29,167 bases of DNA from Fredricksoniimonas sp964643325 (GTDB taxonomy: Bacteria > Omnitrophota > Gorgyraeia > Zapsychrales > Fredricksoniimonadaceae): NCBI GenBank assembly GCA_964643325.1, contig CAZXSE010000013.1, forward strand, positions 1 to 29,167, read 5' to 3'. Positions 22,265 to 28,151 of the stretch are shown here, in pieces. Each line of letters begins with the position of its first letter. The first letter of the stretch is position 1. A program made the translations under genes and the position numbers. The notes beneath the pieces are model-generated. The model did not search any database and had not been told where the DNA came from. It saw only the letters and a program-made list of their open reading frames with translations.

Positions 22265-23935
22265 ATGGGCGTTACTTACAAATTAAGACAAGAAGTTATT
22301 GACCTTATCGTTCAAAGCAAGAAGGCCTCGCCCTCCTTGAGTTGCCGCGCCCTTACCGGTATTGTGCGGGAGGCTTTTCAGATCGAGGTCTCCAAATCGT
22401 CGGTCAATGCCGTTATTAAAGAGTATGCGCTGAGCAATCCCGTTGGCCGCCATCGTGCTGACGGCACCATGAAACCTGCCCGAGCGCCCCGGAATTTCCT
22501 GATCCCTCCTGAAAAAAAAGAACAGCTTTTAGCCCGGGTCGCGCCTTTTCTACCCGAGATCGCTGGAGCGGCGCCTGTTGCGCCGATCGTGCCGGCAGCA
22601 CCCGTGACGCCGGTTTCGTTGACTGCGCCAACTGTGCGCACACAGCGGTCTTTGTGGGATACCGACGACAGTCCGGCTTTTGAGAACGGCGGGTTTGTTC
22701 TTGTTCGCGCCATGATGCAGAATGTTTTCAGGCGTCCTGTGATCGGCAAGGTCCTGGCCGCAGGCGCCGGCATGAGCCCTGATGAGGCCGAGCGCCTGGA
22801 AGCCGCGGTGTTCCTTGAGGCCATGGGAGCTTCTTCCGTCGGGGAACTATATGCTAAAGACCTTTCGGCCTTATGGGTCATGTTCGGCCTGAGCACATCA
22901 GCGGGCTGTGAACTGATGGACAGGTTTCTTGGGAAGAACTTTGATCTGCCCGCGCTGTGCATGGCGCTGGATGTTGAGCTGGCGGCAGGGCTGACCCGGG
23001 GCGATTTTTTTAAGTGTACATCCGATACCGGACGGAATTTTTATTTTTCAGCGGACCTGAGCATGTTCATGAAAGAGCCTGGCGCCGGGCAGCCGTGCCC
23101 TGTATTCAAGGCGATCGAAGGGGCTGTTGACGCGATCTTTTCCAGGCGCTGGCCGCTGGTATTTGATGTGGAAGAGCTCGACTTGCAGGCAGAGGAGCTT
23201 TTCTTGCTTCTTGCAGGACAGACGCGGGACCGTCTGGATAAAGTTGAATTATGGAACAACAAAGCAGGCAAGATCTGGGGGCGCACCGCAGCCGTTGGAC
23301 AAAAGATCCGATTTATAGCCAGGACCAAGGGTATCGAGGATGTTCTGAGCAAGGTCGAGTTTGACACCATCGATGATCCCCAGGAATGTTATGATGCAGA
23401 ACTAGTTGTGAAATATAGGCTTATGGAAGGCAAGCTGTTGCAAGGCAATGAGCCCGGGAAGGCCTGGCGCGCGATCGTTGTTCAGCGGGAAGGGGCCCTG
23501 GAAAAGGAAGTTCTTGTTACGAACATATCCGTTGAGGACGCGGCGATCGACAAGATATTCAAGGCATATCTTCAACACAGGCATATAAGTCATGTTTCCC
23601 ATGATAGCGTGGGTTATAATAGCCATAAATCACAGGATTCCCATATAAGTCAAACAATTCATGGTTTATTGAGCAGCATCTATATTATTTTTGAGAATAT
23701 GGTCCATCAAAGCCTTTTTCCTGACATTCTTGCAACTGAATCCGTAAGCCGGCTTTTCAAGATGCCTGCCAAGATCAAAGAACATTGCGGCAACGTGCAC
23801 ATCAGGCTTGTTCCAGGACCCGAGACCACAGATCTTGCAGCGTTGGTCAAGGCTGTTGATCTGGCCAACGGGCTTTGCATGAAAGACCGCCTCGGCCGCA
23901 GGCTTTTCTTTTCTCTGGAACCCGCCATCAAATAA
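22265..23935 (+). CDS. Unrecognised 556-residue protein with N-terminal helix-turn-helix
   Basis: I do not recognise the family. Residues 1-70 look like a winged or simple HTH DNA-binding domain (LRQEVIDLIVQSKKASPSLS, then SKSSVNAVIKEYALS). A Pro/Ala/Val-rich linker spans about 95-125. The body (about 130-430) is mixed alpha/beta with FYFSADLSMFM, WPLVFDVEELDL, QKIRFIARTKGIEDVL and RAIVVQREGALEKEVLVTNIS. The last two loosely recall the late region of DDE transposases of the IS4 type (an RxK strand followed by LTN), but no DDE triad can be assigned. A His/Ser-rich stretch (about 439-460) interrupts the C-terminal part. No inverted ends or target duplication are visible. It has its own promoter and operator and lies between the two Tad blocks, so it may be a regulator or a domesticated element. 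Confidence 0.6.
   Translation: MGVTYKLRQEVIDLIVQSKKASPSLSCRALTGIVREAFQIEVSKSSVNAVIKEYALSNPVGRHRADGTMKPARAPRNFLIPPEKKEQLLARVAPFLPEIAGAAPVAPIVPAAPVTPVSLTAPTVRTQRSLWDTDDSPAFENGGFVLVRAMMQNVFRRPVIGKVLAAGAGMSPDEAERLEAAVFLEAMGASSVGELYAKDLSALWVMFGLSTSAGCELMDRFLGKNFDLPALCMALDVELAAGLTRGDFFKCTSDTGRNFYFSADLSMFMKEPGAGQPCPVFKAIEGAVDAIFSRRWPLVFDVEELDLQAEELFLLLAGQTRDRLDKVELWNNKAGKIWGRTAAVGQKIRFIARTKGIEDVLSKVEFDTIDDPQECYDAELVVKYRLMEGKLLQGNEPGKAWRAIVVQREGALEKEVLVTNISVEDAAIDKIFKAYLQHRHISHVSHDSVGYNSHKSQDSHISQTIHGLLSSIYIIFENMVHQSLFPDILATESVSRLFKMPAKIKEHCGNVHIRLVPGPETTDLAALVKAVDLANGLCMKDRLGRRLFFSLEPAIK
23582..23652 (+). repeat. 11-base direct repeats framing a His/Ser-rich insert
   Basis: CATATAAGTCA occurs at 23582-23592 and 23642-23652, exactly 60 bases (20 codons) apart and in frame. 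The segment encodes HIS, HVS, HDS, SHKSQDSHIS-type repeats and is more A/T-rich than the flanking gene. It looks like an in-frame expansion or insertion. Confidence 0.55.
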
Positions 23936-23949
23936 GCGCAAGTCCGCCG

Positions 23950-23977
23950 TTGACAGCCCATCTCTATATGTTATAAT
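23950..23977 (+). promoter_or_regulatory. Near-consensus sigma70 promoter for the pilin operon
   Basis: TTGACA (23950-23955), 16-base spacer ending in TGT, TATAAT (23972-23977). Both hexamers are perfect and the -10 is extended by TG. It lies about 50 bases before the first pilin and is the strongest promoter-like sequence in the window, which fits high pilin expression. Confidence 0.85.
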
Positions 23978-24025
23978 TTTAATGTTTTATAGTATTATGT
24001 TTCGACGGCAATGCACAAGGATGCG

Positions 24026-24171
24026 ATGATGAGGCTTGCGAAGCGTTGCGCCAGAGGGCAGAACATCATTGAATATGCTCTTGTCATCGCGATCGTTGCC
24101 GCGGCGGCGACAGCGATGAGCACCTATGTTTTCCGGGCCATGCAATCGCAGCAGAAGAAAATGTCAGAGGA
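24026..24171 (+). CDS. Flp-type pilin A (3' end lost in gap)
   Basis: The visible 48 residues begin MMRLAKRCARG and continue QNIIEYALVIAIVAAAATAM, a class III prepilin: basic leader, Gly before the cleavage site, Glu at +5, Tyr at +6, then a hydrophobic helix. ATG 24026 is preferred because AAGG precedes it; an in-frame ATG at 24011 would add five residues but lacks a ribosome site. The reading frame runs into the assembly gap. It is the first gene after the strong promoter and may be the major pilin. Confidence 0.82.
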
Positions 24172-24271
24172 NNNNNNNNNNNNNNNNNNNNNNNNNNNNN
24201 NNNNNNNNNNNNNNNNNNNNNNNNNNNNNNNNNNNNNNNNNNNNNNNNNNNNNNNNNNNNNNNNNNNNNNN
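24172..24271. other. Assembly gap (100 Ns)
   Basis: Exactly 100 N characters, the conventional placeholder for a gap of unknown length. It falls between the start of one pilin and the end of another, so at least one gene boundary, and possibly more whole pilin genes, are missing. Confidence 0.98.
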
Positions 24272-24273
24272 TG

Positions 24274-24429
24274 GAATATGTTTTGCTGGTCACGGCGGTG
24301 ATCGTGGTCATGATCGGGCTTTTGATGAGCACGAATTCGCCGTTCAGGCAGTCATTGAACAGCTCATTGAATGCCGGCATTGTACGCATGAACGCCATGG
24401 CGCTCAATTTGTTCAGCAACCATAATTAA
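24274..24429 (+). CDS. Flp-type pilin B (5' end lost in gap)
   Basis: From the edge of the gap the frame reads EYVLLVTAVIVVMIGLLM and ends NLFSNHN before TAA. The leading Glu-Tyr followed by a hydrophobic helix is the start of a mature Flp pilin, so only the leader and about four mature residues are missing. The mature length of about 56 residues is that of classic Flp pilins, shorter than pilins C to G. It cannot be the continuation of pilin A because each contains its own EY-helix segment. Confidence 0.8.
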   Translation, partial: EYVLLVTAVIVVMIGLLMSTNSPFRQSLNSSLNAGIVRMNAMALNLFSNHN

Positions 24430-24451
24430 AATTTAATGTGAGGAGGAAGGC

Positions 24452-24808
24452 ATGTTAAAAATATTCAAAAGTAAAAGAGCACAGAACACGGCCGAGTACG
24501 CGATCCTGATCGCGTTGGTCATCGGCGGAGTTGTGGCCATGCAGACATACGCTCAGCGCACGCTGCAGGGCCGTATCCGCGACGCGGCGGTGAAATTCAA
24601 GGATGAAACGAACATGATCGGCAACACGCTGCAATATGAACCGTATTATACGAATACAGCGACGGACACGGTGCGCGAATCTACCAAGATAGACAGCTGG
24701 GCGAACAGGTCTGACATTTCGTCTTCGGTTAAAACAAACGCCAGTATTGACCGGACCGAGTATAAGGCGAATGCGATCCAGGGATATAACGCAGCAACGG
24801 GCTTCTAA
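24452..24808 (+). CDS. Flp-type pilin C (YEPYYT subfamily)
   Basis: This 118-residue prepilin has leader MLKIFKSKRA and mature start QNTAEYAILIALVIGGVVAM, with Glu at +5 and Tyr at +6. Ala replaces the usual Gly before the cleavage site. After the helix come TLQGRIRDA and LQYEPYYTNTATDT, both shared with pilin E, then a Ser/Thr/Asn-rich tail. It is about twice the length of a classic Flp pilin. A strong GAGGAGGAA ribosome site precedes the ATG. Confidence 0.85.
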   Translation: MLKIFKSKRAQNTAEYAILIALVIGGVVAMQTYAQRTLQGRIRDAAVKFKDETNMIGNTLQYEPYYTNTATDTVRESTKIDSWANRSDISSSVKTNASIDRTEYKANAIQGYNAATGF

Positions 24809-24826
24809 TCAAAGGAGAGGGTCTTT

Positions 24827-25135
24827 ATGTTAAAAGCAATGCGCGGACAGAGTTTGCTGGAATATGCCATTTTGATGGTCATCATCATTGCGGCATTGTT
24901 GACTTTGCAGGTGTACATCAAGCGCGGCATCCAGGGCCGTCTGAAAAGCTCGACGGACGATATCGGCGATCAGTATTCCATGTCTGAGGCGGCGAATTAT
25001 TACAAGGTCGTCAAAACGAATTCGCACACCAATGACATTGTCAATGCCGGCGTATCAGAAACAAAGATGATCGGCAACAGCGTAACACAAACGAACATTA
25101 CGATGAAAACCAACACCACCGGAGAAACGTGGTAA
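24827..25135 (+). CDS. Flp-type pilin D (GDQY subfamily)
   Basis: This 102-residue prepilin has a very short leader MLKAMRG and mature start QSLLEYAILMVIIIAALLTL with canonical Gly(-1), Glu(+5), Tyr(+6). After the helix it reads YIKRGIQGRLKSS and DDIGDQY, which pilin G repeats almost exactly (YMKRGFQGR, DDVGDQY). The tail is rich in Thr and Asn and may be surface exposed or glycosylated, which is inference. AAAGGAGAGG is well spaced before the ATG. A terminator-like hairpin follows 45 bases after the stop. Confidence 0.87.
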   Translation: MLKAMRGQSLLEYAILMVIIIAALLTLQVYIKRGIQGRLKSSTDDIGDQYSMSEAANYYKVVKTNSHTNDIVNAGVSETKMIGNSVTQTNITMKTNTTGETW

Positions 25136-25180
25136 GGCCGCAAGCATGACGGTGTGTGAGCGCAAGAATGTGTGATCAGT

Positions 25181-25212
25181 AAAGGGGCCGTCAGAGCCCC
25201 TTTCTGGTTTTT
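25181..25212 (+). terminator. Terminator or attenuator between pilins D and E
   Basis: AAAGGGGC (25181-25188) pairs with GCCCCTTT (25196-25203) around a 7-base loop, followed by CTGGTTTTTA. The T run starts 4 bases after the stem, so termination is probably partial. It would leave pilins A to D more abundant than the genes downstream. Confidence 0.68.
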
Positions 25213-25232
25213 ACAGAGGATCGCAAAAGAAA

Positions 25233-25586
25233 ATGTTTTACAAAAAAGGCCAGAGTGTCAGCGGGGAATATGTGCTTCTGGCGGTGCTGGTGGTCCTTGC
25301 CATTACCGCGATGACGGTCTATGTCCGCCGCACCTTGCAAGGGCGCATGCGTGACGCATCAATGGTCGCGGTCTTGCGGGCCAACACCGCGCTCGGGCAG
25401 GATGTGCTGATCGAATACGAGCCGTATTACACGGATACAGCGGCGGACACGGCGGCCGCGAGCGTTAAGACCCAGCGCGTTGTGGCCAACAGCCAGATCG
25501 CGCAGACGAGCAACACGGAACGCCGCACCCACTCGCAAAGCGTGCAGTTGCCTTTTGCCGCATATACGGCGTCCCAGGCGCAGTAA
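25233..25586 (+). CDS. Flp-type pilin E (YEPYYT subfamily)
   Basis: This 117-residue prepilin has leader MFYKKG and mature start QSVSGEYVLLAVLVVLAITA. The Glu-Tyr pair sits at +6 and +7, one residue later than in the other pilins, if Gly6 is the cleavage residue. RRTLQGRMRDA and EYEPYYTDTAADT make it the close paralogue of pilin C. It is the first gene after the terminator-like hairpin; GAGG lies about 13 bases before the ATG, a poorer ribosome site than those of C and D. Confidence 0.84.
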   Translation: MFYKKGQSVSGEYVLLAVLVVLAITAMTVYVRRTLQGRMRDASMVAVLRANTALGQDVLIEYEPYYTDTAADTAAASVKTQRVVANSQIAQTSNTERRTHSQSVQLPFAAYTASQAQ

Positions 25587-25595
25587 AGGATATCA

Positions 25596-25934
25596 ATGAT
25601 CCTGTCCCGACGGGCCCAGACCATCATGGAATATACGATGCTCATCGCCATTGTGGCCATGGCCGTTGTTGTGATGACCCCGCGCGTCAAGCGCATGACG
25701 CAGAGCCTGATCAAATCAGGCGCCGACCAGATCGGCGATCAGGAGGGCGCGGAGCAGACCTTCAATGATGCCAAGTCCGGGTATATGAACAGTTCGGTCT
25801 CGACGTCAGTCACCCTGCTCGATAATACGCGCCGCGAAACAGCGGTCAACGGCGTGGCCGCGATAACCCAGACCTTTAACGAAACAACAACCACGAACAC
25901 TGCCGAGTTCTCTTACGGCGGATGGAGCCAGTAG
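25596..25934 (+). CDS. Flp-type pilin F (GDQ subfamily, divergent)
   Basis: This 112-residue prepilin has leader MILSRRA and mature start QTIMEYTMLIAIVAMAVVVM with Ala at -1. Beyond the helix, RVKRMTQSLIKSGADQIGDQ aligns with the QGR and GDQY segments of pilins D and G but QGR is changed to QSL. The tail is Thr/Asn-rich and ends SYGGWSQ. AAAGGAT precedes the ATG. It follows pilin E by 9 bases. Confidence 0.84.
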   Translation: MILSRRAQTIMEYTMLIAIVAMAVVVMTPRVKRMTQSLIKSGADQIGDQEGAEQTFNDAKSGYMNSSVSTSVTLLDNTRRETAVNGVAAITQTFNETTTTNTAEFSYGGWSQ

Positions 25935-25937
25935 ATC

Positions 25938-26264
25938 ATGATGAAAAGATCCCAGACCATGTTGGAGTATTCCATTCTTCTGGTCATTATCATTGCCGCG
26001 CTGCTGGTCATGCAGGTGTACATGAAGCGGGGTTTTCAGGGCCGCTGGAAACAGGCCATGGATGATGTGGGCGATCAGTATGATGTGGAATCTTTCAATA
26101 GCTCTTTGCGCTGGACGCTTAATTCCACGACGGAGTCGCAGCTTTTCGCCAAGCCCTACACGACCAATGCGGGCACGATCAACGGGCTGATGACATATCG
26201 TAATGATACTTCCCATATCGTTGAACAGAAGATCGGCAATTCCATGACCGGCAGCGGGCAGTAG
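25938..26264 (+). CDS. Flp-type pilin G (GDQY subfamily)
   Basis: This 108-residue prepilin has the shortest leader, MMKRS or MKRS (an ATGATG pair), then QTMLEYSILLVIIIAALLVM with Ser at -1, Glu +5, Tyr +6. The segment YMKRGFQGRWKQAMDDVGDQY is shared with pilin D (20 residues or fewer align with few changes). The tail contains LRWTLNSTTESQLF and ends GNSMTGSGQ. It begins 3 bases after the pilin F stop and ends 6 bases before the TadE-like gene. Confidence 0.84.
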   Translation: MMKRSQTMLEYSILLVIIIAALLVMQVYMKRGFQGRWKQAMDDVGDQYDVESFNSSLRWTLNSTTESQLFAKPYTTNAGTINGLMTYRNDTSHIVEQKIGNSMTGSGQ

Positions 26265-26270
26265 GGGGTT

Positions 26271-27920
26271 ATGCAAGACACGACGCGCGCGACACAGAAA
26301 AAACAGCAGGCCCAGGCCGTCATTGAACTGGCGGTCTTTGGCGCGGTCCTGTTCTTTCTGATCGGCGGGATCGTGATGAATTATGTCGGCAGCACGTTCC
26401 AGCAGAACATCCAGCTGCAGGCCATGCGCAAGGCCATGCTGTCCTCGTTCCGGTCGTCCCAGGCTGCCATGTCCAACCGTACTTCCGCCAGCTATGTTCT
26501 TTATGAGGATCGCTTGACCGGCGAGTTCGGCAGGTACAATAATGACCGTTCGCCCGTTGTTGCCGCCGGTAGCGGCATGATGACGTTCCAGGCCATGCGG
26601 CCGCTGGACTGGCCGACGTCAGGCGTGGATATTGAAAAACTTCAGATCCCGGTCGCGGATGTTGTTATCAATGGCAAACATTTTGAATTTCGCATGGCGG
26701 GATTTGTGCAATATGACTTTTGGATCAACGCCTCATCAGTTCCGACGCCGCTCGACAGCGTGGACGCCGTGAGCCTAGCAGGTTCAGGGCTGTCGATCGT
26801 GCGCGCCAATCCGCACGCACGTTCTTTTTCAGCAACGGATTGCGCGCCTGGAAAGATCGGCGGCGTGGTGCCGGGCGCTGGCGACTACGGGAATATCAGA
26901 TATTTCTGCGGCATGAATGACGAGGCGAAGAGGCGCCTGGCTTTTGAATGGATGAATTATCAGGGCGACGAGCCTATTCCTGGTGAAGGGGACATGACGG
27001 CGAATGATAAGTATCCGCCGTTTTATACGCGGGTTGTCGGGACCGACCCCAAGTTCCAGCAGTGCGGGGACGAGAAATGCGCGTGGGATTATGATCGCAA
27101 CGGCATTTTTCCTGATGATCTTCACAGCAAGGATCCGGGTGCTGCCTGGGTTTGGTGCTGGTCGTATAAAAGCCTGACAGAAGTGCAGGACGAGATCGAC
27201 GCAAATGCCGGCAGTTATCCTGCTTATGATATCGACGGTGACACGCGGGAGGAGACTGTCTTTGCGCTGAGCAAGGATAACGCTGATTCCGTGTACCGTC
27301 ATTATACGGCCAAGGTCCTTGACCAGGAATCAGGCGATGTTGACCTGAGCCAGGACCCGGCTGATGTGCCGGACCCTTTCAAAAGACAGGGCATGATGCA
27401 GGATATGCGCATTTACGCTCAGACCCAGTGCGGAGCGACCTCGACGGCATGCACCGGCGACGCGGAGGATGACACCACTTATTTTGATGTGAAAGAAGGC
27501 AAGTATTATTCGTATGACACCAATGAGCCGGTCAGTGTCAGCAAGGTCAAGAAGAATACGCTCGATATTGTTGAACGTATTTACAACATGAACCCCAACA
27601 TGATCGACCCCGAGGGATTTTATTGTCATAACGGCGTGCCGGGAGCGCCAATGCCTGCTGGCGGGCCGAAGTGTACATGCAAGGGCTATTCTTCGCAACA
27701 GACGATCGTATGTCCCGACGCTACTGGCAGCGTTGAGGTCATGTGTGAAGGGGTGGGTTGTTGTTTTGCGGGCGCGCAGGGATCGCTGAAGACCTGCTTT
27801 GAATCGACAGCAACGACGAAAAAATTGTATATTCGCAGCATCATCAATGATAAGCGCGCACGCAAGTGGATCACGGCAATGGATCAAAATTGGAATGAAA
27901 GCCTGGGAGCGCAGCAATGA
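26271..27920 (+). CDS. Large TadE-like pseudopilin with Cys-rich, Asp-loop ectodomain
   Basis: This 549-residue protein has a basic, Gln-rich leader (KKQQA) and a pilin-type start QAVIELAVFGAVLFFLIGGI, where Glu at +5 is followed by Leu as in TadE/TadF pseudopilins. Typical TadE proteins are under 250 residues, so the ectodomain is unusually large. It contains two EF-hand-like Asp loops, DYDRNGIFPDD (from residue 273) and YDIDGDTREE (Asp320, 322, 324). Many Cys residues cluster in the last 100 residues (KCTCKG, EGVGCCF and others), suggesting disulfides outside the inner membrane. GGGGG precedes the ATG. A role as tip or adhesive minor pilin is inference. Its stop overlaps the next start. Confidence 0.75.
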   Translation: MQDTTRATQKKQQAQAVIELAVFGAVLFFLIGGIVMNYVGSTFQQNIQLQAMRKAMLSSFRSSQAAMSNRTSASYVLYEDRLTGEFGRYNNDRSPVVAAGSGMMTFQAMRPLDWPTSGVDIEKLQIPVADVVINGKHFEFRMAGFVQYDFWINASSVPTPLDSVDAVSLAGSGLSIVRANPHARSFSATDCAPGKIGGVVPGAGDYGNIRYFCGMNDEAKRRLAFEWMNYQGDEPIPGEGDMTANDKYPPFYTRVVGTDPKFQQCGDEKCAWDYDRNGIFPDDLHSKDPGAAWVWCWSYKSLTEVQDEIDANAGSYPAYDIDGDTREETVFALSKDNADSVYRHYTAKVLDQESGDVDLSQDPADVPDPFKRQGMMQDMRIYAQTQCGATSTACTGDAEDDTTYFDVKEGKYYSYDTNEPVSVSKVKKNTLDIVERIYNMNPNMIDPEGFYCHNGVPGAPMPAGGPKCTCKGYSSQQTIVCPDATGSVEVMCEGVGCCFAGAQGSLKTCFESTATTKKLYIRSIINDKRARKWITAMDQNWNESLGAQQ

Positions 27921-28141
27921 AGAAGGCGCAGACCATCCTTGAATTCACGGCAGGCATGATCGTGCTGTGCCTGATCATTTACGGGCTAGTCGCTATTTTT
28001 CGCTGGGGCATGATGGACATGGCCGAGCGCCGGTATGATCACGACAGGATCTTGAGTAATTCCAGCTTGTCCGTTGAAGAGCAGTTGAAGTTGGATTTTC
28101 ATCACGTCAGGCCCATGGACGCGACTGTGTTCCGGAAATAA
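27917..28141 (+). CDS. Short TadE/TadF-like pseudopilin
   Basis: This 74-residue protein has a four-residue leader MKKA and a pilin-type start QTILEFTAGMIVLCLIIYGL (Glu +5, Phe +6). The rest is short and charged, with RWGMMDMAERRYDHDRIL, as in TadE-like proteins, and lacks an ectodomain. It overlaps the large pseudopilin gene by four bases (ATGA) and lies 10 bases before the TadG-like gene, so the three are probably translated as a unit. Confidence 0.75.
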   Translation: MKKAQTILEFTAGMIVLCLIIYGLVAIFRWGMMDMAERRYDHDRILSNSSLSVEEQLKLDFHHVRPMDATVFRK

Positions 28142-28151
28142 AAAGGACCGT

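Noticed and set aside
24011..24301. One continuous reading frame through the 100 Ns
   Set aside because: The N run has unknown true length, so frame across it has no meaning; the sequence on the right reads as a separate pilin in another frame.
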